Assembly (NCBI GenBank): GCA_963786805.1
Contig: CAWBAK010000005.1
Location: 345,011 to 409,010 of the forward strand
DNA from: CALGFI01 sp963786805
GTDB lineage: Bacteria > Actinomycetota > UBA4738 > HRBIN12
DNA: 64,000 nt
Direction of reading: 5' to 3'
Shown here: piece after piece, positions 1-8,768 of the stretch
How positions within the stretch are numbered: position 1 is the first letter of the stretch
How the letters are laid out: the number at the start of each line of letters is the position of its first letter
Translations under genes and position numbers: made by a program
The notes under the pieces: generated by a model
Database searches by the model: none
The model's input: only the letters and a program-made list of their open reading frames with translations
What the model was told of the DNA's origin: nothing

Positions 1-1320
1 GCCCGTCCCGAGCTGCTCGACGAGCGCCAGGGATGGGGCGGCGGCATGCGCAACGCGACGAGCGTCCACCTGGAACCGCTCTCCGAACCCGAGGCCGATG
101 CCTTGATCGAGAACCTTCTCGGCCACCCGGCACTCACCCAGGAGATCCGGGAGCGGATCCGCGCCGCCGCGCAGGGGAACCCGCTCTTCGTCGAGGAGAT
201 GCTCGCGATGCTGCTCGACGACGGCGTGCTCGTCCTGAAGGAGGGCGAGTGGGTGGCCGCGGTCGACCTCACGACGGTCCACGTTCCGCCTGCCATCTCC
301 GCGCTCCTCGCTGCGCGTCTGGACCGGCTGTCGAACGACGAGCGGGCCGTCCTCGAAGCTGCGTCGGTCGCCGGCGAGGTCTTCGAGCGGTCGGCCGTGC
401 GCGAGCTCGTGCCCGACGGGGTTGCAGCCAACGTCGACGCCCACCTCGGCACGCTTCTCCGGAAGGACCTGATCCGGCCGAGCACGTCCGACATCGGCGG
501 CGAGGAGTCGTTCCGATTCCGGCACATCCTGCTCCGCGACGCGGCGTACGACGCCGTCCCCAAGGGTGACCGTGCCGAGCTGCACGAGACCTTCGCCGCC
601 CACCTCGAGACGTCACTCGGCGAGCGCGCCTCCGAGTTCGACGAGTTCACGGGCTACCACCTCGAGCAGGCGCATCGCCTCCGGACCGAGCTCGGTGCGC
701 ACGACGAGCGGACGCAGACGCTCGCCCGAGCGGCCTTCCTGCGGTTGGGCGCCGCGGGCCAACGCGCGTTCGATCGAGGAGACGCGACCGCAGCCGCGAA
801 CCTCCTCGGCCGCGCATCGGAGCTGCTTCCTCCGGACGACCCGGAACGGCTGCGGATCGCGTGGCAGCTCGGCCAGGCCCTGTTCGACTCGGGCGCCCTC
901 GCCGAGGCGATCGACATCCTCGAGGCCACCATCGAGCATGCGCGGGACGAAACCGTGGCCGGGTACGCGGAGACCGTCCTCGTCGCGTGCCGGATGCTCT
1001 CGGACCCCGAGGGCGACGCCGCCGCATGGGAGCGCACGGCCGATCGCCTGATCGCCCTGTTCGAACGGACCGGCGACGATCTCGGCGCGTCGCTCGCGTG
1101 GATGCAGAAGAGCTACGCGCTGTGGCTGGTGTGGCGTCTCGAGGAGTCGGGCGTCGCGGCCGAGCGCGCGGTGGAGCACGCCCGTTCCGCCGGCAACCGC
1201 CTCGTCGCGAACGAGATGCGCGCGCACCGCCTCGGGACGTTGGGGCTCGGTCGCGGGTTGCGTTCCGCGGTTCGGCAGGCGGCGAGCGCGATGCTGGAGG
1301 AGGCTCGCGCGAAGCGGTGA
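1..1320 (+). CDS. STAND/AAA ATPase-TPR signalling protein, 3' part (start outside window)
   Basis: The frame is open from the first base (ARPELLDERQGWGGG...), so the gene begins upstream. The visible part resembles the region after the P-loop ATPase of MalT-like STAND proteins and of class III adenylate cyclase fusions: the GNPLFVEEML motif, an AARLDRL winged-helix segment, an FRHILLRDAAYD segment, then TPR-like helices. Such proteins usually act as cytoplasmic ligand-gated regulators. The N-terminal cyclase or ATP-binding domain, if any, is not visible. The frame ends at TGA 1318-1320 just after MLEEARAK; the homologous TPR sequence continues in the next frame, so this stop is very probably produced by a one-base insertion near 1313. 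Family is fairly sure, exact function unknown. Confidence 0.7.
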   Translation, partial: ARPELLDERQGWGGGMRNATSVHLEPLSEPEADALIENLLGHPALTQEIRERIRAAAQGNPLFVEEMLAMLLDDGVLVLKEGEWVAAVDLTTVHVPPAISALLAARLDRLSNDERAVLEAASVAGEVFERSAVRELVPDGVAANVDAHLGTLLRKDLIRPSTSDIGGEESFRFRHILLRDAAYDAVPKGDRAELHETFAAHLETSLGERASEFDEFTGYHLEQAHRLRTELGAHDERTQTLARAAFLRLGAAGQRAFDRGDATAAANLLGRASELLPPDDPERLRIAWQLGQALFDSGALAEAIDILEATIEHARDETVAGYAETVLVACRMLSDPEGDAAAWERTADRLIALFERTGDDLGASLAWMQKSYALWLVWRLEESGVAAERAVEHARSAGNRLVANEMRAHRLGTLGLGRGLRSAVRQAASAMLEEARAKR

Positions 1321-1333
1321 CCGGCGACTCGAA

Positions 1334-1978
1334 ATGCACGCGCTCAGAGGGTTGGCCATGAACGCGGCCTACGGTGGTGACTTCCCCGATGCGCGCAGGC
1401 TGATGGCCGAGGGTCGGGCGATCGTGGCCGAGCTCGGCCTGACGCTCGAATACTGGGCCGGCGCGCAGAACGCGGCGCGGATCGAGATCCTCGCCGGCGA
1501 CCTCGACGAGGGCGCGAGGATGCTGCGCGAAGGATGCGAGCACCTCATCGAGCTCGGCGAGACCGCGTTCCTGTCGACCACGGCCGCCATCTTGGCCCAG
1601 GTCGAGCTCCGACGCGGGAACGAGTCGGAAACGCGGCATTGGCTCGAGGTCGCGGGACGGACCGCTTCACCGGACGACCGGGCGTCGCAGATCGCGATCG
1701 CCGTCGTGAAGGGACTGCTGCTCCTCGCCGAGGGCGATCCCGCCGGCGAGCGGCACCTCCGCGACGCGATGCATCAAGCCGACCAGACCGACGCGCTCAT
1801 CTGGCGGGCCGAGATCCGGTTGGACATCGCGCGGTCGCTCCCCGCGCACCTGCGCGACGACGCCGCGACCGTCGCCCGCGAGGCGCTCGAGCTCGCCGAG
1901 ACCAAACAGCTCCCGGTCCTCATCGACGAGGCGCGGCGGATCCTCTCCGAGCTCGGCGAGGGCACCGGCGGCGATTGA
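1334..1978 (+). CDS. C-terminal TPR part of the same STAND protein, separated by a frameshift
   Basis: Two hundred and fourteen codons of helical TPR-type repeats (LAMNAAYGGDFPDARRLM, AARIEILAGDLDEGARML, LAQVELRRG). The frame is open upstream of the ATG and reads KSGDRRLEMHALRGLAMN across the stop of the preceding segment, which is what a continuous TPR protein of this family would look like. Dropping one base near 1313 makes bases 1-1978 a single frame of 659 codons. I therefore read it as the C-terminus of the upstream protein and not as an independent gene. No ribosome binding site is apparent before ATG 1334. Confidence 0.6.
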   Translation: MHALRGLAMNAAYGGDFPDARRLMAEGRAIVAELGLTLEYWAGAQNAARIEILAGDLDEGARMLREGCEHLIELGETAFLSTTAAILAQVELRRGNESETRHWLEVAGRTASPDDRASQIAIAVVKGLLLLAEGDPAGERHLRDAMHQADQTDALIWRAEIRLDIARSLPAHLRDDAATVAREALELAETKQLPVLIDEARRILSELGEGTGGD

Positions 1979-2066
1979 CCGCGCGCCGGTGCGGTCAGGT
2001 CACCCGAGGTCGCGGCGGGCGGTAGCGGTCCTGGATATCTTCGCGCGCACGATGTCCCGACCGCTG

Positions 2067-2655
2067 TCACTCGAGGTCGGCCGGCTTCGTCGACGTCGAA
2101 CAGGGTTCGACGGTCGGGGTCAAGGGCGTGCCACGTGGCCTCGTCGACGATCGCGACCCGAAGGGCGTCCAGGAGATCGCGCAGCCGGCGGCGACCCGAG
2201 TCGAGCAACGCATGCGCCGCGTCGCGCGCGCTTTCGACACGGAGTACGGCGGGCAACGGGCGGAACCCGTCGCCGTCGGCAAGGACCACGGCTTCGACGG
2301 GCGCCTCCACCGCGACCTTCAACAACTCCAGGAGCACCGGAAGTTGGAGATCCGGCATGTCGCCGCCGGCGAGGAGCGCGAGCTCGGTGCGCACGGCCGA
2401 GAGTCCCGTGTACGCGCCGGCGAGCGGCCCTTCGCCTTCGCGCGCATCGCGGACGATGCCGGCCGGCGCCCCGAGCGGAAGCGGCGGCTCCTCGGCATCG
2501 GGCGCGATGACGACCACGACGTCGTCGCACACCTCGGCGAGCCGGAGCACGACGTGGTGGAGCAGTGGCATACCGCGATAGGGCTCGGAGAGCTTGTCGC
2601 GTCCGAATCGCGTCGATCGTCCTCCGGCGAGGACGATCCCGGTCGCGTCAGACAG
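2067..2655 (-). CDS. mobA: Molybdenum cofactor guanylyltransferase MobA, frameshifted near its end
   Basis: MobA transfers GMP from GTP to molybdopterin, making the bis-MGD cofactor that formate dehydrogenases need. The N-terminal signature VLAGGRSTRFGRDK is clear, followed by LLAGGDMPDL. Upstream of that signature the frame has no ATG, GTG or TTG; the only plausible start is CTG 2655, which overlaps the TGA of the preceding FDH subunit, so translation is probably coupled. Near 2085 the frame shifts: LFDVDE is followed in another frame by PADLE and a stop at 2067, the usual MobA ending. Without one extra base the protein is 195 aa, normal for the family. Uncorrected, the frame runs on to 1774 through unrelated sequence. 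It lies last in the formate dehydrogenase operon. Confidence 0.82.
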
Positions 2656-3661
2656 GCTGATCTCCCGGCGAGGGCGGCACCGCGCGATCGGCCTCGGTCT
2701 CGGCCGTCTGCGCGCTCGGGACCGGCGCGCGATTCTGCACGAACTGGAACCCGAAGCGACCCTTGATGCACAGGTGTCCGTTCGTGACCGAGTGGTCCCA
2801 CGGCGAGGTCACCTTCACGATGGTGTTGTCCTGCACGTGGACCTCGAGGTCGCATCCGACGCCGCAGTACGGACAGATCGTCTCGGTCATCGCTCTGCTG
2901 CGTCTCGTCCCACGTGCCTTCCTGCCGCATCTCGTGCTCGCTCCGGAACATCAAGCGCGCCGGTCGGACAGACCCCGATGCAGTTGCCGCAGTAGACGCA
3001 TGCCGACTCCGGCAGCGCCGACGTCGAACTCGGTCGAGATCCGGGCGTCGAAGCCGCGGCCGGCGACCGCGATCGCGAACGTGTTCTGGGCGTCGACGCC
3101 ACACGCCTCGACGCACTTGTAGCAGAGGATGCAGCGCGAGTAGTCGCGAACGTACAGGTCGTTGTCGACCTTGACCGGCTGGTCGACGGTCTCGGCGACG
3201 GCGCCCTCCGGCTCGTGGTGATGGCCCGCATGCCGGGCGTCGCGCTCCCCCGCGCTCGCAGGTTCCATCGCCGGCCCGTACCGCGCGGGGTCGGCCTCGT
3301 AACTCTCCATCCAGCGGGTCACCGCGGCGTCCGCGAGGCCGAGGTCGACCGTCGACCCGAGGAACTCGAGCACCATCCGCCGCGAGTGCCGGACCCGCTC
3401 GGTGTCGGTCTTGACCTTCATGCCCTCCTCGACCTTCCGCGCGCACGAGGGCACGAGCACGCGCGCGCCCTCGAGCTCGACGACGCACACGCGACAGGCG
3501 TTCACCGGCGTCAGGTTCTCCGCGTAGCAGAGGGTGGGCGTGTCGACGCCCTTCGAGCGGAGCGCGTCCAGGATCGTGGTGCCCTCGGCGACCCGGATCG
3601 TCTCGCCGTCGATCTCGAGGTCGAGCAGGCGTCGCGGCGGCGCGAGCGGCATCACGGTCAT
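2648..3661 (-). CDS. Formate dehydrogenase NuoG-like Fe-S subunit with the Fe4S4 domain of the catalytic subunit (three apparent frameshifts)
   Basis: Cytoplasmic electron-transfer subunit of an NAD-linked formate dehydrogenase. In order: a 2Fe-2S domain (TLCYAENLTPVNACRVCVV, then PSCARKV), a His/Cys ferredoxin domain (CILCYKCVEACG), a second 4Fe-4S motif (CVYCGNCIGVCPTGAL), and a C-terminal molybdopterin oxidoreductase Fe4S4 domain (CPYCGVGC ... HLCIKGRFGF). The ATG at 3661 overlaps the diaphorase stop (ATGA). The frame breaks near 3021, 2951 and 2892; each is explained by one extra base, and with three bases removed the length is exactly 337 codons. The segment from ATG 2890 is open on its own and could be called as a separate 80-aa protein. 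The catalytic subunit upstream lacks precisely this Fe4S4 domain. Confidence 0.78.
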
Positions 3662-5513
3662 CGAGCACCGTTCCCATCGAAGACGCCGAGCCGCGCGATG
3701 GCCGACTCGACGGCGTTCGCCGCGAGCTGACCCAGTCCGCAGATCGACGCATCCTTCATGACCTGCCCGATCTCGCCGATCAGTGCCAGCTCGTCCTGGC
3801 GGGACCCGATCGGCCGATCCTTCACGAGCCGGTGGAGCGCCTCTTCCTGGCGAACGGTGCCGACGCGGCACGGCACGCACTGCCCGCACGACTCGTCGCG
3901 GAAGAAGGCCGCGATCCGGAGCACGATCTCGGCGAGGTTCACCGTGTCGTCGAAGAGCATCACGACGCCCGAGCCGAGCGTCGTGCCGGCGGCCTTCGAG
4001 TCCTCGAACGTGAGCTTGAGCCCGAGGTCCTCGGGCCCGACGAAGACACCGGCGGCCCCGCCGAGCAGCACCGCCTTCAGCTCGCGACCGCCCCGCACCC
4101 CACCGGCGAGCGCGATCAGCTCGCCGAGCGTCATGCCGTGCTCGACCTCGTACACGCCGGGGGTCTCGACGCACCCGGACAGGCAGAACAGTCGCGTGCC
4201 CGTCGAATCCGGCGTGCCGAGCTTCGCGTACTCGAGGCCGCCCATCGAGAGCACCTCGAGCACGTTCACGAGGGTCTCGACGTTGTTGATACCGGTCGGC
4301 TTGCCGAACAGGCCCTTCTCGACGGGGAACGGTGGTTTGTTGCGCGGCTCGCCGCGCTTGCCCTCGATCGAGTTGAACAGCGAGGTCTCCTCGCCGCAGA
4401 TGTACGCGCCGGCACCTCTCCGCAGTTCGACGTCGAAGGCGAAGCCCTCCCCCATCACGTCGTCGCCGAGGAAGCCTCGGGTGCGCGCCTGGTCGATCGC
4501 GTTCTCGAGCATCGAGGTCGCATGCGGGTACTCGCCCCGGATGTAGAGGAAGCCCTCCTCCGACCCGGTGGCGTAGCCGGCGATCGTCAGCGCCTCGATC
4601 ACCGCGAAAGGATCGTGCTCCATCAGGACGCGGTCCTTGAAGGTGCCGGGCTCGGACTCGTCCGCGTTGCAGATGAAGTAATGCGGGCGGACCGTCTGCC
4701 TCGCGACGGCTTCCCACTTCACGCCGGCGGGGAACGCCGCACCGCCTCGTCCGAGCAGCTTCGCGTCCTTCAGCTCGCGGATCACGCCGTCCGGACCGAG
4801 CTCGACCGCGCGCCGAAGCGCCTCGTACCCACCGTGCGCCCGGTAGTCGTCGAGCGACGTGGGATCGATGACACCGGCCCGGCGGAGGAGCCGGAGACGT
4901 TCGGGTGCCTCGATTCGGCCGCGGTGCATCGGTATCGGTTCGGTGCCGGTACTCGGGGCCCGATGAGGGGCCACGCGCTTCCTCCAACGCCTTCGTCGCC
5001 GTGGCGGGCGCGATCGTGACGTCGCTCATCCCCGCACGTCTGCACGAGGGCCGCAGGGCGCACGGTCGCAGAGCCCGAGGCACGGACTGCGGACGACGCT
5101 GACCGGCACCTTCGCCGCCGCTTCCTCCATGAGCGAGACGATCTCTTCCGCGCCCGCGATGCGGCACGCGATGTCGTCGCAGACGTGAACGACCCGGCTG
5201 CGGTCGCGGTTCCGTCGAGAACAGCGCATAGAAGCTCGCGACCCCGTACGCCTCCGCCGGCGGGACGTCGAGCCGCTGGCTGACGTAGGTGAGCCCACCC
5301 TCGCTGATCCATCCCACGCCAGATTGCAGCGCATGGAGCGCCGGCAGCAGGAGGTGCGCGCCGCTCGCGGAGCTCGTGCCCGCCCCTCGACACGTGGCCT
5401 TCGTTGGCGTCGCGTTCGCCGCCCGACCACCCGCTCTGCGGCGGGCCGAGCACCTCGTCGACGGCCTCGCGTTCGGCCGCGGTCGGCTGGGCCGCCATCA
5501 GACGGAGATCCAC
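3658..5513 (-). CDS. NuoE-NuoF fusion diaphorase subunit of formate dehydrogenase (five apparent frameshifts)
   Basis: NADH-side subunit that passes electrons between the Fe-S chain and NAD+ through FMN. GTG 5513 follows a GGAGG site. The NuoE part carries thioredoxin-like 2Fe-2S ligands (VCDDIAC and CLGLCDRAP). The NuoF part is cleanly open from about 4974 to 3658 with GRGGAAFPAGVKW (NADH/FMN site), GAGAYICGEETSLFNSIEG and the Fe4S4 ligands CGQCVPC plus SICGLGQL. Between 5350 and 4970 the coding frame moves five times in the same direction (about 5350, 5213, 5061, 5030, 4970). Removing one base at each gives 617 codons, a plausible length for a NuoE-NuoF fusion. The fusion is inferred from that arithmetic and from the lack of an internal start. 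Confidence 0.75.
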
Positions 5514-5523
5514 GACACCTCCG

Positions 5524-7455
5524 TCACTCGCCCCCGCCACCGGCCGCGGCCGGCACGTCGAGCTTCTCGATCCGCACGGCCGTCGCCTTGAACTCGGCGG
5601 TTCCGGACTTGGGATCGGTGGCGTCGATCGTGAGCACGTTCGTCTCGACCTGGTCGGGGAAGTGCAGCGTCATGAAGACGAGCCCGAGCCGGAGCCCCCG
5701 GTCGACCCGGACGGGGACCTCGAGGGATCCGCGGCGCGAGGAGACCCGAACGACCTCGCCCTCGTCGAGGCCGAGCCGCTCGAGCTCCTCGGGCGACACG
5801 TCGATCGTCTCGCGGCGGCGCATCGGGGAGGAATAGCCGCTCGTCTGGACGCCCGTGTTGTACGAGTCCAGACGCCGGCCCGTCGTGAGCCGGAGCGGGA
5901 ACTCCTCGGTGAGCTCGTCGACCGGCGGCTCGTGGACCGTGACGCTGAACGGCGCCGGCGTGCCGCGCTTCTCGGGGTCCTCCTCCCACAGGCGCGCGTG
6001 CAGGAACAGCGTGCCCGGATGATCCTCGGTCGGGCAGGGCCACTGGATCCCGCCGAGCTCCTCGAGGCGCTTCCACGACATCCCGGCGTGCATCGGCGAG
6101 AGCGTCCGAAGCTCCTCCCAGGCGTCGAGCGGCGTGACGTCGCCCCAGTCCATGCCGAGGCGCTTCGCGAGCTGCGCGATGATCCAGATGTCGTCCTTCG
6201 CCTGACCCGGAGGATCGAGCGCCTTGCGCACGCGTTGGACGCGCCGCTCGCTGTTGGTCACCGTCCCGTCGGACTCGAACGCCGAGTTCGCTGCCGGAAG
6301 CACGACGTCCGCCATCTCGGCGGTCCTCGTCAAGAAGATGTCCTGCACGATGAGCGTATCGAGGTTCGCGAGGAGCTTCTTCGCGTGATGGGCATCGGCC
6401 TCCGAGCTCGCGGGGTTCTCGCCGATGCAGTAGACCGACGTCAGCTCGCCCCGCTCCATCGCCTCGAACATGTCCGACAGATGCCAGCCTTTCTTGGGCG
6501 GGATCGGCCGGCCCCAGGCCTTCTCGAACTTCTCCCGCGCCGCCACGTCGGTCTCGATGTCCTGGAATCCCGGCAGCTTGTTCGGGATCGCGCCCATGTC
6601 GCCGCCGCCCTGGACGTTGTTCTGGCCGCGAAGCGGGTTCAGCCCGCTGCCGTAGCGCCCGACGTGTCCGGTCAGCAGGCCGAGGTTGATCAGCGCGAGG
6701 ACGTTGTCGACCGCATTGTGGTGCTCGGTGATGCCGAGCGTCCAACAGATGACCGCGCGGTCCGCCTTCGCGTAGGCGTGCGCCAGCTCGCGGATCGCGT
6801 CTGCCGGCACACCCGTCTCCGCCTCGCCCCGCTCGAGCGTCCAGTCCGTCACCGAATCGCGATAGGTCGCGAACCCCTCCGTGCCGCGTTCGATGAAGGC
6901 CTCGTTGTGCAGGCCGTTCTCGAGGATCTCGCGCGCGACGGCGTTCGAGAGCGCGATGTCGGAGCCGACGTCGATCCCGAGCCACAGGTCGGCCCACTCG
7001 GCCGAGGAGGTCCGCCGGGGGTCGACGACGATCAGCCGGGCGCCGCCCCGGACCGCCTTCAGGACGTGATGGAAGAAGATCGGATGCGTCTCTCGCGCAT
7101 TCGACCCCCACAGCACGATGAGGTCGGTGTTGGCGACCTCCTCGTACGAGCTGGTCCCGCCTCCTGCTCCGAACACGGTCGCCAGACCGACGACGCTGGG
7201 AGCGTGTCAGGTGCGGTTGCAGCTATCGATGTTGTTGCTGCCGAGGACCTGCCGGGAGAACTTCTGTGCGACGAAGTTCATCTCGTTCGTGGCCTTCGAG
7301 CAGCTGAACAGGCCGACCCCCCAGCCGGGGTTCGCATCCACCGCCGCCTGCAGACCCGAGGCGGCCCGATCGAGGGCCTCGTCCCAGGTCGCCGTGCGCA
7401 GACCGCCGTTCGAGCGGACCATCGGCTCGGTGAGTCGCACGAGCCCGTTCTTCAT
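5524..7455 (-). CDS. Selenocysteine-containing formate dehydrogenase catalytic (molybdopterin) subunit
   Basis: Oxidises formate to CO2 at a Mo-bisMGD site, or runs the reverse reaction. Start ATG 7455 has AAAGGAG eight bases upstream. The frame meets TGA at 7209-7207 and continues without shift: SCNRT-TGA-HAPSVVGLATVFG. That is the selenocysteine site of FdhF-type enzymes, where Sec is followed by His, so TGA is read as Sec83 in a protein of 643 aa. Downstream are VLWGSNARETHP, VVDPRRT, LGITEHHNAV, GGGDMGAIPNKLPG and the C-terminal molybdopterin-binding domain with RLTTGRRLDSYNT. The usual N-terminal Fe4S4 domain is absent and is found on the NuoG-like subunit. Stopping at TGA would leave two useless pieces. 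No selA, selB, selC or selD was seen in the window. Confidence 0.88.
7175..7209 (-). promoter_or_regulatory. UGA(Sec) codon and SECIS-like hairpin in the formate dehydrogenase mRNA
   Basis: Directly after the in-frame UGA (7209-7207) the mRNA can form a bent hairpin: lower stem GCG/CGU (7196-7194 with 7177-7175), a bulged UC (7193-7192), upper stem GUCG/CGAC (7191-7188 with 7181-7178) and loop GUCUGG. The loop GUCU begins at the 20th base after UGA, the same spacing as in E. coli fdhF as I remember it, where SelB recognises a GGUCU loop and a bulged U. This supports UGA recoding. The pairing was done by eye without energy calculation. Confidence 0.72.
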
Positions 7456-7527
7456 CGAGCGTGCTCCTTTCACCGACCCTCGTTCGGACGCCATTCTAAG
7501 CCGACCCCTCGGGGGCGGCCGGGGGCG

Positions 7528-7725
7528 CTACTCCCGGTCCTGGAGTGTCCAGATGCCGATCGCCACCAGGAGCACGCCGGCGACGAAGAGCGCCAGGCCG
7601 GAGACGAGGCCCTCGAACAGGACGTATCCCAGGAAACCGAGGACCGCGACCGCGATCGCCGCGGCGTTCGCCGAGCGACCGCCCATCTCTCCGGGTAGAT
7701 ACTCGGCCCGCCGCCGCTGCGTCAA
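7528..7725 (-). CDS. Small membrane protein with two helices, between fdhD and the FDH catalytic gene
   Basis: Sixty-five residues. A basic, polar N-terminus (TQRRRAEYLPGEMGGRS) precedes two hydrophobic stretches (AAAIAVAVLGFLGYVLF and LALFVAGVLLVAIGIWTL) and a short acidic end, suggesting a hairpin in the membrane. I recognise no family. It sits between fdhD and the Sec-containing catalytic gene on the same strand, 30 bases before fdhD's stop, so it is probably cotranscribed. A role as a membrane tether or accessory for formate dehydrogenase is possible but only inferred from position. Confidence 0.55.
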   Translation of the reverse strand: MTQRRRAEYLPGEMGGRSANAAAIAVAVLGFLGYVLFEGLVSGLALFVAGVLLVAIGIWTLQDRE

Positions 7726-7755
7726 CCGCCGTAGGTCGACCGGGGACGAGGCGAT

Positions 7756-8598
7756 CTAGACGAGGACGCGCTCGGGGTGCGTGTAGACGTTGAATCGCTG
7801 CTCGCGAACGAACCCGACGAGCGTCATCCCCATGCGCTCGGCCGCCTCGACGGCGAGCGAGGACGGCGCCCCGACCGCCGTGATCACGGGGATCCCGGCG
7901 CGAGCCGCCTTCTGCACGATCTCGAACCCGATCCGCCCGGAGACTTGGAGCACGCGCTCGGAGAGGGGGAGGTCGCCGGCCAGCAACCCTTGCCCCACGA
8001 TCTTGTCGACGGCGTTGTGCCTGCCGACGTCCTCGCGGAGCGCGAGGAGCTTGCCCCCGGGCGCGAAGAGGCCCGCCGCGTGGAGCCCTCCGGTCTGCTC
8101 GAACACGCGCTGCGCCTTGCGGAGCGCGTCGGGCATGGCGGTGATCGCCTCGCCCTGTACCTCGGGCCCCGGCGCGATCGGCGCGCAGTGCACCTCGACG
8201 TCGTCGAGCGTGGCCTTCCCGCAGATCCCGCAGGACGAGCTCGCGAAGAAGTTCCGCCGCAGCACCGTGGCGTCGAACGGGCGCGAAAGCTCCACGGTGA
8301 CCACGTTGTAGTGCTGCTCCTCGGGCTCGAGGTCCTCGCAGTAGGACACGCGGCGAACCTCGTCGCGAGATGAGATCAACCCCTCCGTGTACAAGAACCC
8401 GACGGCGAGCTCAAAGTCGCTCCCGGGGGTCCGCATCGTCACGGCGACCGCGACGGCCTCCTGGCCGGAGCCCTCGACGCGGATCTCCATCGGCTCCTCC
8501 GCCGCGAGCACGTCGGGGCGCTCCACCTTGCTTCCGGCGTCGACGGCAAGGGCTCGGACTCGAGCGACGTTGCGCCGGATCGGAACGGCTTCGGCCAT
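7756..8598 (-). CDS. fdhD: Formate dehydrogenase accessory sulfurtransferase FdhD
   Basis: FdhD takes sulfur from a cysteine desulfurase and hands it to the Mo-bisMGD cofactor of formate dehydrogenase, which is required for activity. The 280-aa protein shows the conserved blocks MRTPGSDFELAVGFLYTEG, the catalytic cysteine loop SSCGICGK, TGGLHAAGLF and REDVGRHNAVDKIVG, plus the C-terminal QVSGRIGFEIVQKAARAGIPV segment. Length is normal. It is the first gene of the leftward FDH cluster and is divergent from fhs; the shared 170-base intergenic region contains a 15-bp tandem repeat. The call is secure. Confidence 0.95.
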   Translation of the reverse strand: MAEAVPIRRNVARVRALAVDAGSKVERPDVLAAEEPMEIRVEGSGQEAVAVAVTMRTPGSDFELAVGFLYTEGLISSRDEVRRVSYCEDLEPEEQHYNVVTVELSRPFDATVLRRNFFASSSCGICGKATLDDVEVHCAPIAPGPEVQGEAITAMPDALRKAQRVFEQTGGLHAAGLFAPGGKLLALREDVGRHNAVDKIVGQGLLAGDLPLSERVLQVSGRIGFEIVQKAARAGIPVITAVGAPSSLAVEAAERMGMTLVGFVREQRFNVYTHPERVLV

Positions 8599-8625
8599 GG
8601 ACCCATTATCGGCCCGCGGACGGCG

Positions 8626-8707
8626 TGCGGTCCCGGCGCGTGCGGTCCCGGCGCGTGCGGTCCCGGCGCGTGCGGTCCCGGCGCGTGCGGTCCCGGCGCG
8701 TGCGGTT
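8626..8707. repeat. Tandem repeat of a 15-bp GC-rich unit in the fdhD-fhs intergenic region
   Basis: Five perfect head-to-tail copies of tgcggtcccggcgcg occupy 8626-8700, followed by a diverged partial copy (tgcggttc). The array starts 27 bases upstream of the fdhD start and ends about 60 bases before the fhs start, so it lies where both divergent promoters should be. It could be a multi-site operator, a slippage-prone spacer that alters promoter strength, or neutral repeat expansion. The unit length is a multiple of three, and a reading frame does run through it, but nothing suggests that it is translated. Confidence 0.9.
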
Positions 8708-8768
8708 CCGAACCGGGGCTCGGGGTAAGCTCAGCGCTCTTGAACGGCCGGTCAGGGGGTGTTCACGG

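Noticed and set aside
2648..2890. Independent 80-aa Fe4S4 ferredoxin-like gene starting at ATG 2890.
   Set aside because: The upstream frames join it to the NuoG-like subunit with three single-base corrections and a length of exactly 337 codons. Kept only as an alternative reading.
7207..7209. TGA as a true stop that splits the formate dehydrogenase gene.
   Set aside because: The frame is unchanged on both sides, the context matches the Sec site of the family and a SECIS-like hairpin follows at the right distance.
8626..8707. CRISPR array.
   Set aside because: Units are 15 bp, contiguous and without spacers; no cas genes are present.
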